A DNA stretch of 64,000 nucleotides from JABMNT01 sp048262655 (GTDB taxonomy: Bacteria; Pseudomonadota; Alphaproteobacteria; Rhodospirillales; Casp-alpha2), in the NCBI GenBank assembly GCA_048262655.1, contig JBLXEY010000002.1:682001-746000 (forward strand). The letters run 5' to 3'. The position numbers and the translations under genes are program-made. Below are positions 8,842 to 17,915 of the stretch, one piece after another; within the stretch, counting starts at the first letter, position 1, and each line of letters begins with the position of its first letter. The notes under the pieces were generated by a model, which saw nothing but the letters and a program-made list of their open reading frames with translations, was not told where the DNA came from and searched no databases.

Positions 8842-9480
8842 ATGAATGCAGACGACGTCAAAGTCATTAAAAAGAATACGGCCTTTCAGGGGTATTTCCA
8901 TCTCGATCAATATATTTTTAAACACAAACTGTTTGAAGGCGGATGGGGCGGCGAAATCAGTCGCGAGGTCCTGGAACGCGGGCATGCCGCCTGCTGCCTG
9001 CTTTATGATCCTGACCTGGACGAGTTGGTCCTTATCGAACAGTTCCGGCCGGGCGGCTACGCGGCCCTGCAATCGCCTTGGTTCGACGAAACGAAAGATT
9101 CCCCATGGCAGATAGAAGTTGTTGCCGGAATTATCGAAGAAAACGAAACGCCAGAGGCTCTCATCAGAAGAGAATCTCTTGAGGAATCGGGATGTGAAAT
9201 TCAGGAAATCGAGCTGATCGATAAGTATCTGGTTACGTCTGGTTGCAGCAGCGAGACGCAGTTTTTATTTTGCGGCAAAGTCGATGCTCGAACGGCACTT
9301 GGAATTCACGGCCTTGCGGAAGAAGGTGAAAACATTCGTGTGTTTCGTTTGCCGCTCGTCGATGCCTACGAAATGCTGGATACCGGCAAGTTTAACAATG
9401 CAACAATCCTGGTAGCCATGCACTGGTTTCGCCATAACCACCAAAGGCTGCGCACACAATGGGCTTCGGATAGAAAATAA
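8842..9480 (+). CDS. nudF: NUDIX hydrolase, ADP-ribose pyrophosphatase type
   Basis: 212 aa with a complete Nudix box (GIIEENETPEALIRRE followed by SLEESG), which binds Mg2+ and cleaves nucleoside diphosphates linked to another group. The N-terminal part (QGYFHLDQYIFKH..FEGG) and the extended C-terminus match the NudF/TrgB ADP-ribose pyrophosphatase group. GGAG at 8828-8831 lies 10 nt before the ATG at 8842; a GTG at 8815 would add nine residues. It is divergent from thiSG. Confidence 0.88.
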   Translation: MNADDVKVIKKNTAFQGYFHLDQYIFKHKLFEGGWGGEISREVLERGHAACCLLYDPDLDELVLIEQFRPGGYAALQSPWFDETKDSPWQIEVVAGIIEENETPEALIRRESLEESGCEIQEIELIDKYLVTSGCSSETQFLFCGKVDARTALGIHGLAEEGENIRVFRLPLVDAYEMLDTGKFNNATILVAMHWFRHNHQRLRTQWASDRK

Positions 9481-9569
9481 AATTCAGCAGGCGCTTGATC
9501 CACTCATTCGCCCCTTCTATCTTTCATGCAGACATCACGAGAACACATACAATTTCTGAGGAGCTACGC

Positions 9570-10577
9570 ATGGATATCCGTCGCGGTTTTGTTGAAACGG
9601 TCGGCAATACGCCACTCATCCGGTTAAACAGGTTATCTGAAGAAACGGGCTGCGAAATTTTGGGTAAAGCCGAGTTCCTCAACCCCGGAAGCTCCGTCAA
9701 GGACCGCGCCGCGTTGTTCATGATTAAAGATGCAGAAGCCCGCGGAGCTTTAAAGCCCGGCGGTCTGATTGTTGAAGGAACGGCCGGCAATACAGGAATT
9801 GGTCTTGCACTTTGTGCCAATGCACTTGGATACCGGACACGGATTATTATTCCAGAAACACAGAGTCAGGAAAAAAAGGATATGCTTCGGTTGTGCGGGG
9901 CAGAACTGGTCGAAGTTCCGGCAGTTCCGTTTAAAAACCCGGATAACTATGTCCATGTTGCTGAACGAACGGCAAAAGAGCTAGCCGCGAGTGAGCCAAA
10001 CGGAGTGCTATATGCCAATCAGTGGGATAATCTGGCCAACCGCCAGGCTCACATTGAAGGCACCGGTCCAGAAATCATGCGCCAAACGGATGGCAAGGTG
10101 GACGCCTTTATTTGTGCCGTTGGCACCGGCGGCACTTTGGCGGGGTGCTCCATGTATTTGCGCGAACAAAAACCCGATATCATCATCGGTTTGGCGGACC
10201 CGGCCGGAGCCAATATGTATAATTACTTCATCAAAGGTGAACTGACGCCGACAGACGGCTCGTCCATATCAGAAGGGATTGGCCAAGGCCGAATAACAGG
10301 TAATCTGGAAGGGGTACGTGTTGATAAACCATACCTTGTCTCTGACACGGAAGCTGTTCAAATCGCCTTTGATCTGCTGCAACATGAAGGCCTGTGTCTC
10401 GGCGGTTCCAGCGGAATAAATGTGGGGGGAGCGGTTCGACTTGCCAAGGAACTGGGCCCCGGACATACCATCGTCACCATTCTGTGTGACTATGGCACCC
10501 GTTATCAGGGCAAGCTCTTTAACCCGGCGTTCTTAAAGGAAAAAGGTTTGCCGGTTCCTACATGGTTGGATGCATAA
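9570..10577 (+). CDS. cysK: Cysteine synthase A (O-acetylserine sulfhydrylase)
   Basis: 335 aa fold-type II PLP enzyme that makes cysteine from O-acetylserine and sulfide. The PLP lysine is K44 in NPGSSVKDRAA, followed by the substrate loop EGTAGNTGIGLA and the phosphate-binding loop VGTGGTLAG. GAGGAG (9558-9563) sits just upstream of the ATG at 9570; an upstream in-frame start would add 25 unrelated residues. The C-terminal extension (about residues 300-335) is longer than in E. coli CysK and typical of alphaproteobacterial enzymes. It overlaps sseA by 8 bp, tying cysteine synthesis to sulfur transfer. Confidence 0.92.
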   Translation: MDIRRGFVETVGNTPLIRLNRLSEETGCEILGKAEFLNPGSSVKDRAALFMIKDAEARGALKPGGLIVEGTAGNTGIGLALCANALGYRTRIIIPETQSQEKKDMLRLCGAELVEVPAVPFKNPDNYVHVAERTAKELAASEPNGVLYANQWDNLANRQAHIEGTGPEIMRQTDGKVDAFICAVGTGGTLAGCSMYLREQKPDIIIGLADPAGANMYNYFIKGELTPTDGSSISEGIGQGRITGNLEGVRVDKPYLVSDTEAVQIAFDLLQHEGLCLGGSSGINVGGAVRLAKELGPGHTIVTILCDYGTRYQGKLFNPAFLKEKGLPVPTWLDA

Positions 10578-11439
10578 AATGACATACAAAAACCCGGATG
10601 CCCTCGTCAGCACGGAATGGCTGGCCGAGCACATGAGTTCGCCGGATGTTCGAATTGTTGACGGCACGTCGTACCTACCCAATCAGGACATGAATGGTCA
10701 GGACCAATATGACAGTCAGCACATTCCGGGCGCCGTCTATTTTGACATTAATGATATTGCTGACGAGACCAACCCGTTACCACATATGCTCCCTTCTGCT
10801 GAAAAATTTTCCAGCAAGGTTCGCAAGCTCGGCCTTGGCGACGGCAATAAGATTGTCGTTTATGATGCCAACGGCGGATATTTAGCCGCTGCGCGCGTTT
10901 GGTGGATGTTTCGGGTCTTTGGCCATGACGACGTTGCCGTACTTGATGGTGGCTTGCAGAAATGGGTTGCAGAAGGTCGCCCTGTCGATGATATGCCGCC
11001 GCCAGCCCGTGACCGACATTTTACGGCGCGCACAAACCATTCACTGGTCCGCAGTGTCGAGCAAATGATAGCCAATATCGAGACAGGTAAAGAACAGGTG
11101 ATTGATGCCCGTTCTGCCGGTCGTTTTAAAGGTGTTGATCCGGAACCGCGCCCAAGTGCCAAGGTCGGGCATATTCCGGGGAGCTTAAGCCTGCCGTTTA
11201 ATACACTGATGGACCCAAAGAACAATTTCGTTTACCGCTCCGCTGACGAAATACAGACCGCTGTCGAACAAGCAGGTGTCGATATGTCAAAACCAATTTC
11301 TGCGTCCTGTGGTTCCGGAGTTACGGCTTGCGTCCTGGCGCTTGGCCTCTATCTGATTGGTCATAAGAACGCGGCTGTCTATGATGGTTCATGGTCAGAA
11401 TGGGGGGATCATCCGGATACCCCTGTCGAAGCGGACTAA
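10570..11439 (+). CDS. sseA: 3-mercaptopyruvate sulfurtransferase (tandem rhodanese domains)
   Basis: 289 aa with two rhodanese domains: an inactive N-terminal one (VRIVDGTSYLP, HIPGAVYFDIND) and a catalytic C-terminal one carrying the loop CGSGVTA. The CG(S/T)GV(T/G) loop distinguishes mercaptopyruvate sulfurtransferases from thiosulfate sulfurtransferases. It transfers sulfur from 3-mercaptopyruvate to thiols or cyanide in the cytoplasm. The reading frame begins inside the end of cysK (ATG at 10570; another at 10579), so the two are translationally coupled. Confidence 0.92.
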   Translation: MHKMTYKNPDALVSTEWLAEHMSSPDVRIVDGTSYLPNQDMNGQDQYDSQHIPGAVYFDINDIADETNPLPHMLPSAEKFSSKVRKLGLGDGNKIVVYDANGGYLAAARVWWMFRVFGHDDVAVLDGGLQKWVAEGRPVDDMPPPARDRHFTARTNHSLVRSVEQMIANIETGKEQVIDARSAGRFKGVDPEPRPSAKVGHIPGSLSLPFNTLMDPKNNFVYRSADEIQTAVEQAGVDMSKPISASCGSGVTACVLALGLYLIGHKNAAVYDGSWSEWGDHPDTPVEAD

Positions 11440-11467
11440 GCTCTACCCAAGTCGAAACGGATCTTAC

Positions 11468-12007
11468 ATGAGCCAAAAAATATCATCCGTCATCACCTAT
11501 CTGGAGATGACGTCGCGCCCGACATCGCCTACTCCTCCCCGTCCCGCACAGAAGATCGCTCTTTTGCGTGCTGAAAATCCGCCGCTATCGTTTTACCGCT
11601 ATTTGTACAACACCATCGGACAAGACTGGCTTTGGTGGGAGCGACGGAGCCTGTCCGACGACGACTTGAAAGAGATCATTCACGACGATCAGGTTGAAAT
11701 TTATGTTTTATATATTGCGGGCGTACCCGCAGGATATGGCGAACTGGACCGTCGACATGGCACCGATATCGAGCTTGCCTACTTTGGTTTGATGCCAGAA
11801 TTTATCGGTCAAAAGCTGGGTGGATATTTCCTGAGATGGATGATCGATCAAGCGTGGTCCTATGAGCCTGCACGTCTCTTTGTCCATACCTGTACGGAAG
11901 ACCATCCTGCTGCTATTCACAATTATCAACGCCACGGGTTCTCCCCCTATAAACAGGTAACAGAAGAAATCGACGACCCACGCGCCTCAGGAACATTTGG
12001 ATCATAA
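11468..12007 (+). CDS. GNAT-family N-acetyltransferase
   Basis: 179 aa with a GNAT core: VLYIAGVPAGYGELDR (beta strands before the cofactor site), LAYFGLMPEFIGQKLGGYFL (acetyl-CoA pyrophosphate loop, a variant of Q/RxxGxG/A) and a closing HPAAIHNYQRHGFSPY. The acceptor substrate is unknown. The ATG at 11468 lies 28 bp after sseA, and only 2 bp separate the stop from the next gene, so it is part of the cysK-to-SDR run. Confidence 0.85.
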   Translation: MSQKISSVITYLEMTSRPTSPTPPRPAQKIALLRAENPPLSFYRYLYNTIGQDWLWWERRSLSDDDLKEIIHDDQVEIYVLYIAGVPAGYGELDRRHGTDIELAYFGLMPEFIGQKLGGYFLRWMIDQAWSYEPARLFVHTCTEDHPAAIHNYQRHGFSPYKQVTEEIDDPRASGTFGS

Positions 12008-12009
12008 CT

Positions 12010-13110
12010 ATGGATATCGGTGTCGCCAAAGAAATCAAACCACAAGAAGGCCGCGTCGCCTTAATGCCTTCGGATGTAGCCCATCTGTGTAACAAAGGTC
12101 ATAAAGTCAGAGTTGAGACGACCGCCGGCCTGGCATCGGGCGTTACAGATCAGGAATTTCAAGATGCCGGAGCGGAGATCACAGCGACTGCAGCGGCCCT
12201 GTTCAACGAGTCGCAGATGATCGTCAAAGTTAAGGAAATCATGCCTGAGGAGTATCCCTTTCTGCGTCCGGCACAAATCATCTATACCAACCTCCACACA
12301 GCCTTGAACAGAGAACTCACTGACAAGCTCCTGGAACTTCATGTGAGCAGCATCTCTGCCGAAGACACCCATGAGGACGGATCGCCAAATTGCCCTCTGG
12401 CGGGCGAAATTGGCGCTTTTGAGGGGATCAGACTGTGTATGGCACCTCACGGCGGCACGGGACGGCATTTTATGGAGCATTTTGGCGCGTCTCCACTTAA
12501 AGCGGTTGTCATTGGTCTAGGTGCAGTTGGGCAAGGCTCCTTGCGGACCCTGCTGCGCCTCGGTTGTTCAGTTGTAGGTCTTGATATCTCGTCGCGGGCG
12601 CAGAAAATAACTGCATTAACTTGGGCGAGCCAACCTTACCAATCAGATCACGTGGACCATCTTGATGCTTATCTTAGCGATGCCGACCTGATCGTGAACT
12701 GTGTCTTGTGGCCGAAGCACCGAAAAGATCACTTGATCGACCGTGCGATGCTCAAAGCCTTAAAACCAACTGCCGCCATCGTCGATATTTCCTGTGATAC
12801 GGCTGGCGCTATTGAAACATGTCGGCCAACTACTTGGTCGGAACCCGTTTATGAAGTTGATGGCATTCGGCATTTTTGTGTAGATAACATTCCAGGTGCT
12901 GCGCCAGCAACGGCGTCGGCTGGTTACAGCCGCGCCATAATGCCCTTCGTTTCACTTATCGCTGACAAAGGGTTTATAGAAGCTTGCAAAGCTGAGCCCT
13001 GGCTCGCCAGGGGGCTGACAACCCACAAGGGAACCTTGACGCTTACGGAAACTGCGCGCGTACAGGACCGGGCGTTTACACCTGCCGAAATATATCTGGA
13101 TGGACAATAG
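12010..13110 (+). CDS. Alanine dehydrogenase/PNT-family NAD(P)-dependent dehydrogenase
   Basis: 366 aa with the AlaDh/PNT two-domain layout. The pyruvate-contacting residues of alanine dehydrogenase are conserved in place: R15, K75 and H96, with D263 in VDISCD equivalent to the family catalytic aspartate. The nucleotide-binding loop is GLGAVG (169-174). The segment after the family NxPGA motif (DNIPGAAPATASAGYSR) differs from the usual PRTSTxALTN, so the substrate could be alanine or another oxo-acid/amine pair. It is embedded between GNAT and SDR genes in an apparent operon with cysK and sseA. Confidence 0.78.
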   Translation: MDIGVAKEIKPQEGRVALMPSDVAHLCNKGHKVRVETTAGLASGVTDQEFQDAGAEITATAAALFNESQMIVKVKEIMPEEYPFLRPAQIIYTNLHTALNRELTDKLLELHVSSISAEDTHEDGSPNCPLAGEIGAFEGIRLCMAPHGGTGRHFMEHFGASPLKAVVIGLGAVGQGSLRTLLRLGCSVVGLDISSRAQKITALTWASQPYQSDHVDHLDAYLSDADLIVNCVLWPKHRKDHLIDRAMLKALKPTAAIVDISCDTAGAIETCRPTTWSEPVYEVDGIRHFCVDNIPGAAPATASAGYSRAIMPFVSLIADKGFIEACKAEPWLARGLTTHKGTLTLTETARVQDRAFTPAEIYLDGQ

Positions 13111-13118
13111 GCGGACCC

Positions 13119-13967
13119 ATGGAAATCAAACGCCACAGCTTCGATGACCTGCAAGATAAGGTAGCGGTAATAACCGGTGGTGCCGGTATTTTATGTGGCG
13201 CGTTTGCTCAAGCTTTATCAGGGGCGAAAACCAAAGTCGCCCTTCTCGACATTAACGAACCAGCGGCACAAGAAGCCGCCAGAACGCTAACGGCGGTATC
13301 GGGGTCACCGGCTATTGGCATTGGGTGCGACGTGCTTGACCGATCATCCCTCGACAGGGCTCATACGCAAATCGTCAAGGAATTGGGCCCAATTGATATC
13401 CTGATAAATGGGGCCGGCGGCAACGCAAAATCGGCGACGACAGAGGTTGAACAATTGACCGACCTTGAACAGATCTCCAAATCGTTCTATGGACTGGAAA
13501 TATCAGGGTTCAACAACGTCTTTGATTTAAACTTTATCGGCACCTTGCTTCCCACTCAGGTGTTAACCCGCGACATGGCAACACGGAAGTCCGGTGTAAT
13601 TATCAACATATCATCTATGGCAGCACTGCATCCGTTGTCGAAGATACCCGCCTATTCTTCTGCGAAGGCGGCGGTCTCAAATTTAACGGAATGGCTGGCC
13701 GTTCATCTGGCTCCTGCGGGTATCCGCGTCAATGCAATTGCACCCGGGTTCTTCCTGACCGAACAACTCAAGTATCTGGCGTTTGATGAAAACGGTGATC
13801 TGACGCCGCGTTACGAACGGGTCATTGAAAAAACCGCCATGCGGCGTTTGGGATTACCAGAGGAATTGCAGGGTACTCTGCTTTATCTGGCGTCGGAGAA
13901 TTCATCGTTTGTCACGGGCGTTGTTATTCCTGTTGATGGAGGCTTTAACGCGAACCCGGCAATTTAA
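13119..13967 (+). CDS. SDR-family oxidoreductase, D-mannonate/gluconate dehydrogenase-like
   Basis: 282 aa classical-type short-chain dehydrogenase. It shows a glycine-rich cofactor loop (VITGGAGILCGAFA), INGAGGN at the NNAG position, the catalytic Ser in INISSMAA and YxxxK in YSSAKAA. The insert around residues 105-135 resembles the YjmF-type D-mannonate oxidoreductase subgroup. Asp at the end of strand 2 (LLDINE) favours NAD(H). It ends the five-gene run from cysK, and its stop codon overlaps the stop of the convergent yciB by 3 bp. Confidence 0.85.
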   Translation: MEIKRHSFDDLQDKVAVITGGAGILCGAFAQALSGAKTKVALLDINEPAAQEAARTLTAVSGSPAIGIGCDVLDRSSLDRAHTQIVKELGPIDILINGAGGNAKSATTEVEQLTDLEQISKSFYGLEISGFNNVFDLNFIGTLLPTQVLTRDMATRKSGVIINISSMAALHPLSKIPAYSSAKAAVSNLTEWLAVHLAPAGIRVNAIAPGFFLTEQLKYLAFDENGDLTPRYERVIEKTAMRRLGLPEELQGTLLYLASENSSFVTGVVIPVDGGFNANPAI

Positions 13968-14542
13968 TCCGCGTCGTCGGTTTGCTCATCTTCAATCACA
14001 TTATTTTGGATAAACCTCATTTGCGACATAATGAACAGGAATGTCAGCCCCATAATCCCAAATACTTTGAAGTTAACCCAAAAGTCTGTCGATTGCGTGC
14101 GCCAAACCAGTTCATTAATTACAGCCATTGCAAAAAAGTAACCCACAAACCGGACCGTTAAATCGCGCCATCCCTGATCCGTCATTTTCCAAACGGAGCC
14201 CATCACTGATTTAAGAAACAGCTTATTTAGCGCCAAACCACCCAGTAAAATAAAACCAAAAATCGCTTGAATAATTGTTGGCTTCATTTTGATAAAAGTT
14301 TCATCTTTAAGCCACAGTGTAAGCCCGCCAAACACGCCAATAATGACTGCTGTCATCAATGGCATCATTGGTATTCTGCGCTCAAAAATATATGAAACCA
14401 ACAAGGCGATCGCTGTCGAGATCATGATCGCCATCGTCGCGTGATAGAGATCACCTAAATAATAAGCCGCGAAAAAAATCAGTACCGGGCCATATTCGGT
14501 TGCGGGTTTCAGCCATTTGGGGGAGTTCGATTGAGTTTCCAT
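13964..14542 (-). CDS. yciB: Inner-membrane-spanning protein YciB (septation protein A family)
   Basis: 192 aa with about five hydrophobic segments (YGPVLIFFAAYYLGDLY, AIMISTAIALLVSYIF, MMPLMTAVIIGVFGGLTLW, IIQAIFGFILLGGLAL, AMAVINELVWR, VFGIMGLTFLFIM). The motifs LTLWLKDETFIKMKPTI and WRDLTVRFVGYFF are characteristic of IspZ/YciB. The family affects envelope integrity and cell division. The C-terminus is a short acidic tail. It is convergent with the SDR gene. Confidence 0.93.
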   Translation of the reverse strand: METQSNSPKWLKPATEYGPVLIFFAAYYLGDLYHATMAIMISTAIALLVSYIFERRIPMMPLMTAVIIGVFGGLTLWLKDETFIKMKPTIIQAIFGFILLGGLALNKLFLKSVMGSVWKMTDQGWRDLTVRFVGYFFAMAVINELVWRTQSTDFWVNFKVFGIMGLTFLFIMSQMRFIQNNVIEDEQTDDAD

Positions 14543-14592
14543 AAGACCGTTGTAAATCGTAATTCAGAAACCGCAAGAGTTCCGTATGGACA

Positions 14593-14624
14593 CAAAAAAA
14601 CCGGCCCTCAGAAAGGGCCGGTTT
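14593..14624 (-). terminator. Rho-independent terminator after aapP
   Basis: On the minus strand an 11-bp perfect stem (AAACCGGCCCT and AGGGCCGGTTT, arms 14614-14624 and 14598-14608) with a 5-nt loop is followed directly by a run of T residues (the A run at 14594-14600 on the plus strand). It lies 22 bp past the aapP stop and ends the aapJQMP transcript. Confidence 0.9.
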
Positions 14625-14645
14625 AACTGCAATCGATTGTCTGTT

Positions 14646-15446
14646 CTAGTGTGCCAAAATCTGGCTAAGGAACAGCTGTGTCCGCTCGTGTTGAGGATTG
14701 TCGAAGAAAGAGGTGGGCTCATTTTCTTCAATAATTTCCCCGCCATCCATAAAGATAACCCGGTTTGCAACCGTCTTTGCAAAACCCATCTCGTGCGTAA
14801 CGCAAATCATCGTCATGCCTTCTTCAGCAAGCTCGATCATAACATCCAACACTTCCTTGATCATTTCAGGATCAAGAGCTGATGTTGGCTCATCAAACAG
14901 CATGATTTTAGGGCTCATGCAAAGTGACCGGGCGATCGCCACGCGCTGCTGCTGACCACCAGAAAGCTGACCAGGGAACTTTTGCGCCTGTTCTGGAATC
15001 TTGACCCGTTCCAGATACTTCATCGCCGTCTCTTCAGCATCTGCACGCGGGATATTACGGACCCACATAGGTGCAAGCACAAGGTTTTCCATGATGGTCA
15101 GGTGCGGGAACAGATTGAAGTGCTGAAAACACATGCCGACTTCACGGCGGATTTCATCAATTTTCTTCAAATCATTGGAAAGCTCAATTCCATTAACGAT
15201 GATTTGTCCCTGCTGATGCTCTTCCAAGCGATTAATGCAACGGATCATCGTCGATTTACCGGAACCAGACGGACCACATACAACGATCCGCTCGCCCTGA
15301 TTTACCTTCAGGTTAATGTCCCGCAGGACATGGAATGACCCATACCACTTATGCATTCCATTAAGCTCAATAACCACATCGTCAGTGACCGTCATTGTTT
15401 TTGTTGGCGCATGTAGATCTTCGGCACTTACATTTGATTCAGACAT
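14646..15446 (-). CDS. aapP: General L-amino acid ABC transporter, ATP-binding protein
   Basis: 266 aa ABC ATPase with Walker A GPSGSGKST, Q-loop FQHFNLFPH, signature LSGGQQQRVAIARSL, Walker B IMLFDEPTSALDPE and the switch His in CVTHEMG. It closely matches AapP/BztD/GlnQ-type ATPases for polar amino acids. It is the last gene of aapJQMP and powers import of a broad range of L-amino acids. About 25 residues precede the core domain, as in other AapP proteins. Confidence 0.94.
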   Translation of the reverse strand: MSESNVSAEDLHAPTKTMTVTDDVVIELNGMHKWYGSFHVLRDINLKVNQGERIVVCGPSGSGKSTMIRCINRLEEHQQGQIIVNGIELSNDLKKIDEIRREVGMCFQHFNLFPHLTIMENLVLAPMWVRNIPRADAEETAMKYLERVKIPEQAQKFPGQLSGGQQQRVAIARSLCMSPKIMLFDEPTSALDPEMIKEVLDVMIELAEEGMTMICVTHEMGFAKTVANRVIFMDGGEIIEENEPTSFFDNPQHERTQLFLSQILAH

Positions 15447-15489
15447 TTAAGTCTCCCTCCTATCCTTGCGGATTTTATATTTTCCGAGC

Positions 15490-16617
15490 CTAGTGGCCGG
15501 TATGAAGTTTACGTTCAAGGTGCTGTGAATACTGGCTCATGCCAAAACAGAAGCACCAATAGACAAGGGCCGCAAAGGCAAATCCTGTTGTCAGATAACC
15601 AAGCCAGTCCTTATTGGTTGCACCGGTTTGCACCATGCCCAACAGATCGAAAAGGCCAATAATCCCGACAAGCGTCGTATCCTTAAACAAGCCGATGAAC
15701 GTATTCACAATTCCTGGAATTACCATTTTAAGGGCCTGCGGCATGACGATGAAGAACATCATTTTACCGAAGTTAAGGCCAAGCGCCTGTGCTCCTTCGT
15801 ATTGGCCTTTTGGAATGGCTTGTAAACCACCCCGAACAACCTCAGCCATATAAGCGGCGGAGAATAAGGTCACACCGACCAAAGCGCGGAGCAATTTATC
15901 GAAATTCACACCTTCCGGCATAAACAGCGGGAACATGACAGACGACATAAACAGCACGGAGATCAGGGGAACCCCTCTCCACAACTCGATAAAGGCAATA
16001 CAGACTGCTTTCACCACCGGCATGTTGGAACGCCTGCCCAGTGCCAGTAAAATACCGATCGGCAGGGATGCAACAATTCCCGTTATCGCGATGACCAGCG
16101 TCAGGAACAAACCACCCCACTGAGATGTTTCCACGACTTCGAGACCGAATGAACCCCCGGTGTACAAGAAGAAACAAATGACCGGGAACGGAATGAGCAT
16201 GAATAGACCGACCCATTTTTTAAAGGGGATCGCTGGAATGATTAAGGCTAGAATACCAAGCCCACCAATCCAGTAAGTCAACTTGATCCGCCACAGTTCT
16301 TCGTCTGGATAAAACCCAAACATAAACGGTTTGAACCAAGCATAAACAAATGGCCAGCACGCCGCGGCGATGGGGCCACCTGTCTCATTCTTACAAACGC
16401 TGTTATCCGTTCCAACCCACGCAGCATCAAAGATCAACCAGTTCAAAACGGGCGGTATCAGCGCATAAATCAAATAGGCCGCAAGCAGCGTAAAAAACCC
16501 ATTGAGTGGAGAAGAAAACAAATTTGCACGGACCCAACCTAAGGCGCCTGACGTTGACACAGGCGGCGGAAGCTCTGGATGCATACCCACTTCATATTGT
16601 CGTGTTTGTTCAGTCAT
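15490..16617 (-). CDS. aapM: General L-amino acid ABC transporter, permease AapM
   Basis: 375 aa inner-membrane permease with about eight hydrophobic segments. The BPD_transp_1 domain lies in the C-terminal half (EAA-type loop GAQALGLNFGKMMFFIVMPQA). The long N-terminal part with periplasmic segments is typical of AapM/BztC and longer than in HisM-type permeases. It pairs with AapQ; only 2 bp separate the two genes, and 43 bp separate it from aapP. Confidence 0.93.
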   Translation of the reverse strand: MTEQTRQYEVGMHPELPPPVSTSGALGWVRANLFSSPLNGFFTLLAAYLIYALIPPVLNWLIFDAAWVGTDNSVCKNETGGPIAAACWPFVYAWFKPFMFGFYPDEELWRIKLTYWIGGLGILALIIPAIPFKKWVGLFMLIPFPVICFFLYTGGSFGLEVVETSQWGGLFLTLVIAITGIVASLPIGILLALGRRSNMPVVKAVCIAFIELWRGVPLISVLFMSSVMFPLFMPEGVNFDKLLRALVGVTLFSAAYMAEVVRGGLQAIPKGQYEGAQALGLNFGKMMFFIVMPQALKMVIPGIVNTFIGLFKDTTLVGIIGLFDLLGMVQTGATNKDWLGYLTTGFAFAALVYWCFCFGMSQYSQHLERKLHTGH

Positions 16618-16619
16618 GA

Positions 16620-17819
16620 TTACCGCTCCACCAACGACATTTTGTTATTATACCAATTCATCAATAGAGAAATCAGCAAGCTAACGGTCAAATAGAAGGC
16701 CATTGCAATCGCAATAATTTCTACGGCCTGACCGGTTTGCATCAAGACAGTACCTGCGAACACAAGAATAATATCAGGATAAGCAATAGCGGCCGCCAAT
16801 GATGAGTTTTTCGTCAAATTCAGGTACTGACTTGTCAGCGGTGGAATAATGACCCTGAGAGCTTGAGGGATGACCACCAGACGAAGAGTGACCCCTGGTT
16901 TAACACCCAAAGCATATGCCGCTTCCGTCTGACCGTGGCTAACGGATTGAATACCCGCACGAACGATTTCCGCGATGAAGGCACCTGTGTAAGTCGCAAG
17001 CGCTATTGCCAGAGCAACCAATTCCGGCGGCAGTTCAGCGCCGCCCGTAAGGTTGAACTTGCCTTTCGCGACATAATCCCAACTCAGTGGAAATCCAGCA
17101 ACAGCGGCACCAACCAATGGCAGCACAATCAGGATTCCGATTGATGTCCAAAAAACAGGAAACGGTTGTCCTGTTTCTTCCATGCGTTTTTTTGCCCATT
17201 TCGCCAAATAGATGCAACCGGCGACGGCAACAAAAAACGCAATTACAACAATGTTAAAGCCAGATTCGTAAACTGGCGCTGGCACAAACATGCCACGCTG
17301 ATTTATGTAAATTTCACCTGCGAATTCGATGCTGTCCTTGGGCCCCGGAAGTGCCCGCAACACACCAAAATACCAAACAAAAATTTGTAGCAAGAGCGGA
17401 ATATTCCGCATCATTTCAATATAAATTTGGGCGAGCATTGATATCAGCCAGTTCTTCGACAAACGGGCGACACCCATAATGAAACCGATAATTGTTGCGA
17501 ATATAATGCCGATAAAGGCAACCAGCAGAGTATTTAACAGGCCAACGAGAAGCGCATACCCATAGGTATTTTCTTCGCTGTACTCGAGGAAAGGGCTATA
17601 GCCGATGGCAAAGCCAGCAGTCGTGTTTAGAAAACCAAATCCCGATGCAATCCCCTGGCTCGCCAAGTTATCCATCGTGTTGTTAATGATGATCCCACCA
17701 AAAATCGAGATCGTTCCCAGGACAAGCACCTGGAAAAACAGAGCGCGCGCCCTTGGATCATTAACCAGCGCCACCTTCGGCGGCGCAGGCTGATCCTGCT
17801 TAATTGTATCTATGGCCAC
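16620..17819 (-). CDS. aapQ: General L-amino acid ABC transporter, permease AapQ
   Basis: 399 aa permease with an N-terminal membrane anchor (about residues 28-47), a large periplasmic loop after the first core helices, and the conserved EAA loop (EAAYALGVKPGVTLRLVVIPQ) near residue 310. Length and layout match AapQ/BztB. It forms the heterodimeric membrane channel with AapM. A short hairpin separates it from the upstream binding-protein gene. Confidence 0.93.
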   Translation of the reverse strand: MAIDTIKQDQPAPPKVALVNDPRARALFFQVLVLGTISIFGGIIINNTMDNLASQGIASGFGFLNTTAGFAIGYSPFLEYSEENTYGYALLVGLLNTLLVAFIGIIFATIIGFIMGVARLSKNWLISMLAQIYIEMMRNIPLLLQIFVWYFGVLRALPGPKDSIEFAGEIYINQRGMFVPAPVYESGFNIVVIAFFVAVAGCIYLAKWAKKRMEETGQPFPVFWTSIGILIVLPLVGAAVAGFPLSWDYVAKGKFNLTGGAELPPELVALAIALATYTGAFIAEIVRAGIQSVSHGQTEAAYALGVKPGVTLRLVVIPQALRVIIPPLTSQYLNLTKNSSLAAAIAYPDIILVFAGTVLMQTGQAVEIIAIAMAFYLTVSLLISLLMNWYNNKMSLVER

Positions 17820-17866
17820 GGTCCAGCTCCCCTGAATATTTTATAATTTGAGCCGAGGACATAGCT

Positions 17867-17890
17867 GGGTGCGCCAAATCTGACGCACCC
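17867..17890 (-). promoter_or_regulatory. Intercistronic hairpin between aapJ and aapQ
   Basis: GGGTGCG (17867-17873) and CGCACCC (17884-17890) form a 7-bp G+C-rich stem with a 10-nt loop in the 96-bp gap after aapJ. No T run follows, so it looks like an mRNA-stabilising or partial-termination hairpin that would keep binding-protein expression above that of the membrane genes. Confidence 0.55.
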
Positions 17891-17915
17891 TACTATGCAT
17901 TATGAAGTCGTTCGT

